Below, piece by piece: positions 14,321 through 20,869 of a DNA stretch of 29,754 nucleotides. The translations under genes and the position numbers were made by a program. The stretch lies in the NCBI GenBank assembly GCA_002787255.1, contig PCWD01000031.1, forward strand, positions 7,141-36,894. The letters are read 5' to 3'. The notes beneath the pieces are model-generated. The model saw nothing but the letters and a program-made list of their open reading frames with translations, did not search any database and was not told the origin of the DNA. Position 1 is the stretch's first letter. Each line of letters begins with the position of its first letter. This stretch comes from Parcubacteria group bacterium CG11_big_fil_rev_8_21_14_0_20_39_14 (GTDB taxonomy: Bacteria; Patescibacteriota; Minisyncoccia; Minisyncoccales; GCA-002787255).

Positions 14321-16021
14321 TTGTACATGAGAAAACATTTTAATCTTTTTCACCCCCACACCAAACGAGTTTCCATGCCAAAAGACATTAAGACTAACGA
14401 AATTAATTCTCGTTATGGTGTGGGGGTAAACACAATTTATATTATCTCTATCTTTTTGGTATTTTTGATTGCTATGGGAGTTGTGCCTCGGCAACTTGCT
14501 TTTTTAATTGCGGCGCTCTATCTTTATTTTGTGATTTTTCAGCCCCTAAAACATTCCCTTTTTCTTTTTGCCCGCTCCATCCCTTTTTTCATTGCTTTGC
14601 CCATTACCTCGGGTTTTGACAACTTTAATACTTGGCGGATAGTGTTGTTCGCAATGTTTTTAAAATGGTTTATCACTCGCACCGCTTCGCGGCGCTCTCC
14701 TACGAATTTACGAATCTTTGCGAATTTACGAATATTCAGAATTAAGAAATGGTGGAAGAATTACCGGGTTGAATGTTTGGGAATAATTTTATTATTTTTT
14801 GCCTGTTTATCCTTGTTTGTTGCTTCTGATTTTTTTGCCGGAGCAAAAAGAGTTATTTACTTTGCCAATCTGGCAATGCTTTTCGTCGTTGCGTCAAGTT
14901 TGATTAAGGGGGAGAAGGAAATTTTTCTACCTCTTTGTAAAAATATTTTAATTGGCGGAGCCATAGTTCTTTTTATTGGTTATTTTCAGTATATTTCAGC
15001 CTATTTTATAGCGCCGATTGAGGTTTTCCATCATTGGTGGGGAGAGCAAATTTCCGAAGGATTTTATGGAAAGAATTGGTCGGAAATCGTGATGAATTTT
15101 GGAAACACCTGGTTCAGCTACACCGGTGGAAGCTTGAAATTAAGAATGTTTTCAACCTTTCCCGATTCCCATTCTTTTCCATTGTATCTTTTAATGCTTG
15201 TTCCGTTCTTGTTTGCGTTATTTCTGATAAAGAATAGGGCTGGATTTGTCTCCGAAAAAAAGCGAACCTTTATTTTTTTATTTTTCTTAAATTTAGCCTT
15301 GATTTTGAGCTGCACAAGAGGAATTTGGCTGAGTATAATTTTTCCAATTATCTTTGCAGTTTTTTTAATCTGGAGAAAAATTCAGCCAAGCCTTATCAGA
15401 AAAATCTGGAGTCTTAGCGGGGCAAGGGAGATTATTTTAATTGTTGCTTTTTCCCTGCTGACTTTTGTTTTACTTTTTCCTTTGGCAAATTCAATGTTTT
15501 CTATTCCCCAATTTGGTCTTGAAAAAACACCGGGGACCGAAGATGCATTGCTTAAAAGATTTAGAACAGCGACAAGCACTGAGGAAACTTCAAATCTTGG
15601 CAGAATTTTTATCTGGAAAGAAACTTTTAGGTCAATGGCTTTCCGGCCCTTTCTGGGAGTGGGTATCGGCAATTTTCCGGTGGTTTTGTCTCAAGATGTT
15701 TCTCTGGCTAAGGCCGGTTCCTCGGCTCATAATCTTTATTTGAATGTTGCGGCAGAGCTCGGAATTTTTGCTATGGTTGTCTTTTTGTGGTTTTTGTTTG
15801 AGATTTTTAAAAGCGCCTGGATTTTATTCAATAAATCCGAAGATTTGCGGCTTAAAATATTTGGTGTCGGCTCATGCCTGTTTCTATTTTGGGTTTTTGG
15901 CTATAGTCTCACCGACGCCGCTTTGTTTGATGAGAGAACTTTCTTAATGTTTATGCTTCTTTGCGGTATGATTATTGGCTTGAGGCGCAATATAAATAGG
16001 GGCGTTGAAATTCAGCGTTAA
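14321..16021 (+). CDS. O-antigen ligase / Wzy-type polymerase family membrane protein
   Basis: This polytopic membrane protein has about 11-12 hydrophobic segments and a large outside loop with 'RIFIWKETFRSMAFRPFLGVGIGNFP' and 'AGSSAHNLYLNVAAELGIFAM', the His-containing signature of the Wzy_C/O-antigen ligase family. It would polymerise or transfer lipid-linked glycan at the outer face of the membrane. Start is uncertain: TTG 14321, ATG 14327 or ATG 14375. The first ~40 residues are encoded by a long palindrome (14352-14427) and precede the first membrane span 'IYIISIFLVFLIAMGVV'. About residues 119-142 ('RTASRRSPTNLRIFANLRIFRI') come from ACGAAT/GCGAAT words. The C-terminal 'NRGVEIQR' and stop lie in a CAGCGT element. 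Confidence 0.88.
   Translation: MYMRKHFNLFHPHTKRVSMPKDIKTNEINSRYGVGVNTIYIISIFLVFLIAMGVVPRQLAFLIAALYLYFVIFQPLKHSLFLFARSIPFFIALPITSGFDNFNTWRIVLFAMFLKWFITRTASRRSPTNLRIFANLRIFRIKKWWKNYRVECLGIILLFFACLSLFVASDFFAGAKRVIYFANLAMLFVVASSLIKGEKEIFLPLCKNILIGGAIVLFIGYFQYISAYFIAPIEVFHHWWGEQISEGFYGKNWSEIVMNFGNTWFSYTGGSLKLRMFSTFPDSHSFPLYLLMLVPFLFALFLIKNRAGFVSEKKRTFIFLFFLNLALILSCTRGIWLSIIFPIIFAVFLIWRKIQPSLIRKIWSLSGAREIILIVAFSLLTFVLLFPLANSMFSIPQFGLEKTPGTEDALLKRFRTATSTEETSNLGRIFIWKETFRSMAFRPFLGVGIGNFPVVLSQDVSLAKAGSSAHNLYLNVAAELGIFAMVVFLWFLFEIFKSAWILFNKSEDLRLKIFGVGSCLFLFWVFGYSLTDAALFDERTFLMFMLLCGMIIGLRRNINRGVEIQR
14352..14427. repeat. Long inverted repeat at the 5' end of the ligase gene
   Basis: Arms 14352-14369 and 14409-14427 (ACCCCCACACC.AACGAG and inverse) pair over 18 bp with one bulged base, around a 39-base loop that contains an in-frame ATG. 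Confidence 0.75.
14702..14733 (+). repeat. In-frame ACGAAT/GCGAAT tract inside the ligase gene
   Basis: Words start at 14702, 14710, 14720 and 14728 (spacings 8, 10, 8). They encode 'TNLRIFANLRIF', a basic loop between two membrane segments. Confidence 0.65.
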
Positions 16022-16092
16022 TCAGCGTTGCTATCAGCGTAAAATGGTTGGAAACGCTGAAGAAACGCCGATATCTACGCTGAACTGCGCTG
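16001..16092. repeat. Phased palindromic element of CAGCGT words
   Basis: CAGCGT starts at 16013, 16023 and 16035 (10, 12 bp). Inverted ACGCTG-type words end at 16059, 16070, 16082 and 16092 (11, 12, 10 bp). The three outer pairs share one centre (16052.5). A further GGCGTT lies at 16001. The ligase stop codon TAA (16019-16021) is inside the element. Confidence 0.8.
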
Positions 16093-16134
16093 AAAGATAA
16101 TCTTATAACAAGAGGATTCGAGAAAAGAATATTT

Positions 16135-16794
16135 TTGGGGATTACCGGAAAAACAAACAAGGATTGGCAGGAAAAAATATCTGATTTGAAAAAATATAAA
16201 ATTTCAGAGGCGGCTTTGTTTTTGGAAAGATTTGACTGGCAGGAAAGAAAAAGAATATATCGCGCGTTGGTAAAATCAGGTATAAAAAGGATTTCCTTGG
16301 TTCATGCCAAAAACGAAATGGAACTGGATGAATTTGTGTTTTTGTGGTGGAAATTCAAAACCGAGTATTTTACGATTCATGAAAGCAGTTTTGGCTTTTT
16401 GGATAAATGGCAAGGATTTCAAAAAAAACTCTACCTGGAAATGAACACGGATAATTATGTGTCCCCGAAAGTGGTGGTTGAAAAGATCGGAGGATTTTGC
16501 GTGGACCTCGCCCATTTTAAAGTGGCTCAAACCAGATGGATAAAAGATTTTGACTATGTTTATTTTCGGAAATTCAAACCATATTTTTATTGCAACCATC
16601 TTAATGGGTACTCTCCTCAAAAAAATACCGACCTCCATACCATAAAAAGTGTGGAGGATTTTAACTATCTAAAAACCCTGCCTAAGTTTATTTTTGGAAA
16701 AGTTATAGGACTGGAAATGGAAAACAGCATCCATGAACAGATGCGCTATAAAAAATATTTGGTTAATTTATTAAATGAAACCCTCAATAAATGA
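16135..16794 (+). CDS. TIM-barrel protein, sugar-phosphate isomerase/epimerase-like
   Basis: I do not recognise a named family with certainty. The 219-residue protein has the alternating helix/strand pattern of a xylose-isomerase-like TIM barrel: 'ISEAALFLERFDWQERKRIYRALVKSGIKRISLVHA', 'TEYFTIHESSFG', 'KKLYLEMNTDNYVSP', 'GGFCVDLAHFKVAQTRW' (the Asp-x-x-His metal-ligand pattern), 'YFYCNHLNGYSPQKNTDLHTIKS', and a final 'KVIGLEMENSIHEQMRYKKYLVNLL'. Acidic and His residues at strand ends (E, D, H, H, E) fit a metal-dependent active site. The start is unsure: TTG at 16135 is used, and the codons before it ('KRIF') could also be coding. Its stop overlaps the next GT2 start as ATGA, implying translational coupling and a glycan role. 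Confidence 0.65.
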   Translation: MGITGKTNKDWQEKISDLKKYKISEAALFLERFDWQERKRIYRALVKSGIKRISLVHAKNEMELDEFVFLWWKFKTEYFTIHESSFGFLDKWQGFQKKLYLEMNTDNYVSPKVVVEKIGGFCVDLAHFKVAQTRWIKDFDYVYFRKFKPYFYCNHLNGYSPQKNTDLHTIKSVEDFNYLKTLPKFIFGKVIGLEMENSIHEQMRYKKYLVNLLNETLNK

Positions 16795-17798
16795 ATGAGC
16801 CGCTTTTCTTAATTAATCTGGTTGTCAAAGACGGCGAAAAATATATCAGGAAATGTCTTGAGGCGGCATTGAATCAGGATTTTGACAATTATCAGGTTAT
16901 GGTTTTTGATAATTATTCCCAAGACGGAACTCGCAAGATAGTGGAAGATGAGTTCCCGGAGGCAAAATTGATAAAATTTGACAGAAATTACGGATTGGGC
17001 GGAGGATTCAATCGAAGTCTTGGACATTCGGATTCTAAATATGCGGTCTTGCTTTGCGTTGATGTCATTTTGAATCCCGATTTTTTGAAAAAAGTTGCCC
17101 AAATTTTGGAGAAAGACCAAAAAATCGGGGCTTTGCAGCCAAAGGTCTTGATTTGGCAAAGCGAATCTGATACCTTTACTAATATAATAGATACAGTCGG
17201 TTTTGAGATTTTCAAATCCCGGCGTATAATAAACCGCGGACACGGAGAAGAGGATAATAATCAATACAAAGAAGGTGAAATATTTTCTTACGAGGGAGCT
17301 TGCCCGGTATTTAAAAGAGAGGCATTGGAAGATGTAAAAATGCCATTTAATAATGGTGAATACCTGGACGAGGATTTTGAATGGTATGCTGACGATATTG
17401 ACCTTGGCTGGCGGATGAGAGTTCTTGGCTGGAAATCATATTTTTCTCCGAAAGCCATCGCCTGGCACGACAGGCAAACGACCAAGAGGTTGAAAAGGGG
17501 CAGAAAAGATTTTATTAAATTAAGAAGGAAGATTCCTGCCAAAAAAAGAATGCTGGATTTCAGAAATCAAAGATTGGCTATAGTAAAGAACGAATTTCCC
17601 CTTCATTTTTTGAAAGATTTTCCTTATTTTTTTATCCGAGAAATCCAGCTTTTAATTTATTTTTTGCTGTTTGAGCAGAGTTCACTATTCGGTATTTTTA
17701 GTTTTTTTAAATTGCTTCCCAAAATGCTCAAAAAAAGAAGATGGATTACGGAAAGAAGGAGGATTTCAAGAAAGGAGATGGAGAAATGGTTCAAATAA
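16791..17798 (+). CDS. Family 2 glycosyltransferase
   Basis: This 335-residue GT2 is a probable sugar transferase of the surface-glycan pathway. Motifs are 'FLINLVVKDGEKYIRKCLEAAL', 'VFDNYSQDGTRKIV', 'NYGLGGGFNRSL', the acidic 'LLCVDVILNPDFL' in the DxD position, 'YEGACPVFKREAL', and 'FEWYADDIDLGWRMRVLGW' near residue 200. A basic, aromatic C-terminal part (about residues 260-335) may sit on the membrane surface. It overlaps the previous gene by 4 bp (ATGA). Its stop codon TAA (17796-17798) falls inside the left terminal repeat of the GxxExxY unit, so the unit may have replaced the original 3' end. Confidence 0.92.
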   Translation: MNEPLFLINLVVKDGEKYIRKCLEAALNQDFDNYQVMVFDNYSQDGTRKIVEDEFPEAKLIKFDRNYGLGGGFNRSLGHSDSKYAVLLCVDVILNPDFLKKVAQILEKDQKIGALQPKVLIWQSESDTFTNIIDTVGFEIFKSRRIINRGHGEEDNNQYKEGEIFSYEGACPVFKREALEDVKMPFNNGEYLDEDFEWYADDIDLGWRMRVLGWKSYFSPKAIAWHDRQTTKRLKRGRKDFIKLRRKIPAKKRMLDFRNQRLAIVKNEFPLHFLKDFPYFFIREIQLLIYFLLFEQSSLFGIFSFFKLLPKMLKKRRWITERRRISRKEMEKWFK

Positions 17799-18345
17799 TC
17801 ATACGCGAATATATTTGCGAATATATGCGAATAATTTGCGAAAACTAAATAATCATACGCGAATATATTTGCGAATATATGCGAATAATTTGCTAAATAG
17901 GTATGACAGAAATTATTTATAAAGAATTGTCTTATGAATTAAATGGAATTTTTTATTCGATTTATAATGTTTTGGGATGTATTCATTCCGAGAGACAATA
18001 TCAAGATGCAGTAGAAATTAGATTTAAACAAAGGGGTGTAAAATTTGAACGCGAAAAAGATTTACTCTTTGATTTTGAAGATAGTAAAATAGGCGGTAAT
18101 AAAGTTGATTTTGTTGCGGAAGCTAAAATTCCCATTGACATTAAAGCGAAGAAATATATTACAAAGAGAGATTTTAAACAGATGCTCAGATATCTGAAAG
18201 CAGGGAATTATAAATTAGGACCGATCGTTAATTTCGGAAGCTTAAACAAAATTACCATTAAAAGAATTATTAATTCCGGATTCAAAAAGTAAACACTTTC
18301 GCATACTATTCGCATATATTCGCATATTTATTCGTGTATCATTAT
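17795..18345. mobile_element. GxxExxY unit bounded by 49-bp inverted repeats of phased GCGAAT words
   Basis: The left repeat 17795-17843 and right repeat 18297-18345 are inverted copies with 43 of 49 positions identical. Each carries four GCGAAT-type words; left starts 17805, 17817, 17827, 17838 (12-10-11), right ends 18302, 18313, 18323, 18335 (11-10-12), a mirrored pattern. The left arm is duplicated 54 bp downstream (17859, 17871, 17881, 17892). The only gene inside is GxxExxY. No transposase is present and no target duplication is clear. Calling it mobile is inference from structure and from gene-less copies elsewhere. Confidence 0.65.
17903..18292 (+). CDS. GxxExxY family protein (PD-(D/E)XK nuclease-like)
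   Basis: The 129-residue protein has the family's naming motif as 'GCIHSERQY' (G at the start, E at +5, Y at +8 in the 'LGPGLLESVY' position) after 'ELNGIFYSIYNVL'. A nuclease-like core follows: Asp in 'NKVDFVAEAK' and the D-x-K in 'IPIDIKAKKYI', then 'QMLRYLKAGNYKLGPIVNFG'. These match the PD-(D/E)XK pattern (acidic...D-x-K), so DNA cleavage or nicking is plausible, but GxxExxY function is not established as far as I know. It is the only gene between paired GCGAAT arrays and sits inside a glycan operon to which it has no functional tie. It may act on the repeats that flank it; that is a hypothesis. Confidence 0.88.
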   Translation: MTEIIYKELSYELNGIFYSIYNVLGCIHSERQYQDAVEIRFKQRGVKFEREKDLLFDFEDSKIGGNKVDFVAEAKIPIDIKAKKYITKRDFKQMLRYLKAGNYKLGPIVNFGSLNKITIKRIINSGFKK

Positions 18346-19456
18346 GGGGATGGTAAGTTTTAAAAGTTTACTTCATTTCAAAAAGGTTTCAATAGCTGTA
18401 TTGGCTATAGTTTTTGTGCTTTTTTGCGTTTTTGCTTTTAGGTTTGGTTCAATCATTAATGTTGGCGGCGTCAACGAAAGCTCACTTCCGTTTTGGGAAA
18501 AAGTAGCGGCATTGTTTCCTTTGTCAGAATACAAAAAAGACCCTCAAAGATTAGATGTATTAATTTTGGGTCTCAGGGGAGAGGACGACCCAAATGCCGG
18601 ACTTTTAGCCGATATGCTTATGGTTGTAAGCTATAAAAAAAATACGGGACAGCTTGCTTTAATTTCTATTCCCCGGGACCTTTATGTTTATATTCCGGGG
18701 ATTAATAAAAAAGAAAGATTGAATTTCTCTTACGCCTATGGTGAAAGTCAGGAGCATGGCGGGGGAGGACCTAAACTTTCCAAGCGGCTCATCTCTCACA
18801 TAATTGGTTTGGATATAGACTATGCAATTTCAATAGATTTTAGAGCGTTCCAGGAAATCGTGGATATTCTGGGAGGAGTAACAATTTATCGGGACACTCC
18901 TTTTATAGAAGACAAACAGTGGCAGGGTGAAGGGGAGGAAGGAAATCCTTTTTGGTATAAAAAAACTATAGTTGACTCGCCCGCCCAAATTTCAAAGAAA
19001 TTTGTGGCGGGTGAAAAAGCAGAAAAAGAAAAAGAAATTTGGGCATTGCATATTCCCGAAGGAAGAAGCACTTTAGACGGCAGCGCCGCGCTTTATTATG
19101 TCAGGTCTCGCTTTACCACTTCTGATTTTGATAGATGCAGAAGACAGCAAGAAGTGTTGCTTGCCCTGAAAGACAAAGCTTTTTCGCTTGGGGTCTTAAC
19201 AAACCCTTTTAAAATTTTAAAAATCACCAATTCCCTAAAAAGACATTTAAGAACCGATATTCCCCCAGAGAAGATTTTTGATTTTATTGAGCTTTTACAT
19301 AGCTCAAAAATTTCCAATGTTAAGAGAAAGGTCTTTGATACCACATCCCAGGGACTTCTTTACGAAACTCGCTCCCAAGACGATTCTTATGTTCTTTTGC
19401 CGGTGGGAAATAATTTTAATAAAATTCAGGAAGCCTGCCAAAACATCTTTCAATAG
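18344..19456 (+). CDS. LytR-CpsA-Psr (LCP) family protein
   Basis: LCP proteins attach lipid-linked glycans to the cell wall or another acceptor at the outer membrane face of the cell. The 370-residue protein has a short cytosolic start, one membrane segment (about residues 15-37), and an LCP domain outside: 'LDVLILGLRGEDDPNAGLLADMLMVVSY', 'LALISIPRDLYVYIPG' with the conserved Arg, 'RLNFSYAYGES', 'DYAISIDFRAFQEIVDILGGVTIY', and 'ALYYVRSRFTTSDFDRCRRQQEVLLALKDKA', the strongest family signature. It fits the glycan cluster as the final transfer step. The ATG lies at the outer edge of the right GxxExxY repeat, so its native promoter or RBS may have been displaced. Confidence 0.92.
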   Translation: MGMVSFKSLLHFKKVSIAVLAIVFVLFCVFAFRFGSIINVGGVNESSLPFWEKVAALFPLSEYKKDPQRLDVLILGLRGEDDPNAGLLADMLMVVSYKKNTGQLALISIPRDLYVYIPGINKKERLNFSYAYGESQEHGGGGPKLSKRLISHIIGLDIDYAISIDFRAFQEIVDILGGVTIYRDTPFIEDKQWQGEGEEGNPFWYKKTIVDSPAQISKKFVAGEKAEKEKEIWALHIPEGRSTLDGSAALYYVRSRFTTSDFDRCRRQQEVLLALKDKAFSLGVLTNPFKILKITNSLKRHLRTDIPPEKIFDFIELLHSSKISNVKRKVFDTTSQGLLYETRSQDDSYVLLPVGNNFNKIQEACQNIFQ

Positions 19457-19459
19457 CTC

Positions 19460-19539
19460 GCCAATGTGTGCGAATAAAGGTGCGAATTTGTGCGAATGAC
19501 TATTGGCGCATATTAGCACCGTAATTCGCAAAAATTCGC
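19460..19539. repeat. Perfect-symmetry phased 4+4 palindromic element (GCGAAT words)
   Basis: Left words GCCAAT 19460, GCGAAT 19470, 19482, 19492 (10-12-10). Right words ATTGGC, ATTAGC, ATTCGC and ATTCGC end at 19507, 19517, 19529 and 19539 (10-12-10). All four pairs centre on 19499.5. The outermost pair GCCAAT/ATTGGC is instead complementary to the innermost right word. It fills the 86-bp LCP-GT2 gap and ends 3 bp before the next ATG. Confidence 0.88.
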
Positions 19540-19542
19540 GAA

Positions 19543-20400
19543 ATGCCGCTTTCAATAATAGTTACTCATCATCAAACTCCGGCTATCTTAAAACTTTGTT
19601 TAAAGACGATAGAAAAATCCTGTCAGGGAATAAAATATGAAACTATTTTGGTTGACAGCGAAAGCGAGGCAGAGACTCGGGAAATAATTAAGGATAAATT
19701 TCCCGGAACAATTATTATTCCTTTTAAAAAAAATGTCGGATACGCCAAATTGGTAAATGCCGGCATTAAAAAAGCAAAAGGCAGGTTTATTTTGATATTA
19801 AACGCTGATATTTTACCCAAAAAAGACTCTGTTGGTATTCTTTTGGATTTTTTACAAAAAAATTCAGAAGTTGGCATAGTGGGACCTCAACTTTTAAATT
19901 TTGATGGAACGCCCCAATTTTCCACCTTTCGCTATTACACTCCCTGGACAATTATTTGCCGCAGAACCTTTCTTGGGAAAACCAAATGGGGCAAAAAAGA
20001 AGTCAACCGTTTTCTGTTGAAATCCAAAATCCAGCATCCAATATCCAATATCCAAAATGGTATAGAGGTGGACTGGCTAATGGGCTCGGCTCTTATGGTA
20101 AAAATGGAGGCAATTAAAAAAGTGGGGCTTTTGGATGAAAGATTCTTTATGTATTTTGAAGATGTTGACTGGGCGCGGCGTTTTTGGGAAAATGGATACA
20201 AGGTTGTTTGCTTTCAAAAAGCCCAAATGTATCACTATCATTATAAATCTTCGGATAAGGGACGGGGAGCGCTTGATTTATTTTTTAATAAACAAGCCAG
20301 AGTTCATCTCGAGAGCGCTTTAAAATATTTTTGGAAATATAGACACAAGAAAATAAAAATCCAAAGCTCAAATGTCAAACCAAATCCAAAATCCAAATGA
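19543..20400 (+). CDS. Family 2 glycosyltransferase (rhamnosyltransferase-like)
   Basis: This 285-residue GT2 carries 'LSIIVTHHQTPAILKLCLKTI', 'ILVDSESEAETREI', 'NVGYAKLVNAGIKKAKGRFILILNADILPK' (DxD-like NAD), 'IVGPQLLNFDGTPQFSTFRYYTPW', 'VDWLMGSALMVKMEAIKKVGLLDERFFMYFEDVDWARRFWENGYKV', the usual order for WbbL-like enzymes. It probably adds a sugar to the same glycan. About residues 161-172 ('KIQHPISNIQNG') are encoded by ATCCAAT words. The C-terminus ('IKIQSSNVKPNPKSK') is encoded by the left arm of the repeat around the next gene, which also provides the TGA stop. It overlaps the next gene by 29 bp in another frame. Confidence 0.92.
   Translation: MPLSIIVTHHQTPAILKLCLKTIEKSCQGIKYETILVDSESEAETREIIKDKFPGTIIIPFKKNVGYAKLVNAGIKKAKGRFILILNADILPKKDSVGILLDFLQKNSEVGIVGPQLLNFDGTPQFSTFRYYTPWTIICRRTFLGKTKWGKKEVNRFLLKSKIQHPISNIQNGIEVDWLMGSALMVKMEAIKKVGLLDERFFMYFEDVDWARRFWENGYKVVCFQKAQMYHYHYKSSDKGRGALDLFFNKQARVHLESALKYFWKYRHKKIKIQSSNVKPNPKSK
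20023..20059 (+). repeat. In-frame ATCCAAT words inside the third GT2 gene
   Basis: Tandem words AAATCCA, AAATCCAGC, ATCCAAT, ATCCAAT, ATCCAAA. The run ATCCAATATCCAATATC recurs upstream of rplI at about 22098-22114. Confidence 0.6.
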
Positions 20401-20845
20401 CTCCAAAGGAGAACCCCTGGTTCCCTACGGGGCAAGCAAGAAGAGATATGATTTAGGAGAAAGAACCGCTAAGTTTGGCGAAGAGATTATTGAATTTTGT
20501 CAAAGTTTGCCCAATATGTTAGTGAACAGACCGCTTATAAACCAATTGGTAAGGGCGGGAACAAGTATCGGGGCAAATTATATGGAGGCGGATGGCGCAG
20601 AATCAAAAAAGGATTTTCAGCATAAAATCAGCATTGCTAAAAAGGAGTCAAAAGAAACAATGCACTGGCTGCGGATGGTTGCGAAGGCCAATCCAGCAAA
20701 GCAGGAAAAATGCCGAACGCTCTGGAAAGAGGCCCATGAATTTACATTAATTTTTTCTTCAATCTTAAAGAAAAAGAAATAGTTTAGATTTTGAGCTTTG
20801 AACTTGATTTGAAATTTGGATTTTGACATTTAGATTTGTTTGAAT
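20349..20845. mobile_element. Four-helix-bundle gene bracketed by inverted heptamer arrays
   Basis: The left arm (about 20349-20402) has words AAATCCA, CAAAGCTCAA, AATGTCAAA, AAATCCAAAATCCAAATG. The right arm (about 20781-20845) has their inverses, including TTGAGCTTTG (20791-20800, perfect match to 20362-20371), GGATTTTGACATTT and GATTTG. The gene starts and the previous gene stops inside the left arm. The layout parallels the GxxExxY unit. Mobility is inferred only. Confidence 0.5.
20372..20782 (+). CDS. Four-helix-bundle protein (S23 / 23S rRNA intervening-sequence protein family)
   Basis: The 136-residue protein has the family's landmarks 'YDLGERTAKFGEEIIEFCQSLP', 'NRPLINQLVRAGTSIGANYMEADGAESKKDFQHKISIAKKESKETMHWLRMVAKANP', and a helical end. 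The family forms pentameric four-helix bundles, first noted in 23S rRNA intervening sequences and related to the Avd accessory protein of diversity-generating retroelements. No reverse transcriptase or rRNA is near, so neither context applies here. The first ten residues (MSNQIQNPND) are encoded by the heptamer repeat itself, so the true start might be the later 'RYDLGERT' region, though no Met is available there. It probably belongs to a repeat-bounded unit rather than to the glycan operon. Confidence 0.88.
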   Translation: MSNQIQNPNDSKGEPLVPYGASKKRYDLGERTAKFGEEIIEFCQSLPNMLVNRPLINQLVRAGTSIGANYMEADGAESKKDFQHKISIAKKESKETMHWLRMVAKANPAKQEKCRTLWKEAHEFTLIFSSILKKKK

Positions 20846-20869
20846 GAAATTGGTTAGATAAAATATTCA

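Noticed and set aside
17805..17897. GCGAAT array read as a CRISPR mini-array
   Set aside because: Words are 6 bp with 4-6 bp gaps, the opposite arm is inverted, and no cas gene is nearby; CRISPR repeats are 23-47 bp with unique spacers.
17671..17922. 83-codon frame over the GT2 end and left GCGAAT arms
   Set aside because: It lies in a shifted frame of a clear GT2 gene, and its second half is only translated repeat (NHTRIYLRIYANN twice).
20372..20782. Four-helix-bundle protein as Avd of a diversity-generating retroelement
   Set aside because: No reverse transcriptase and no template/variable repeat pair was found in the window.
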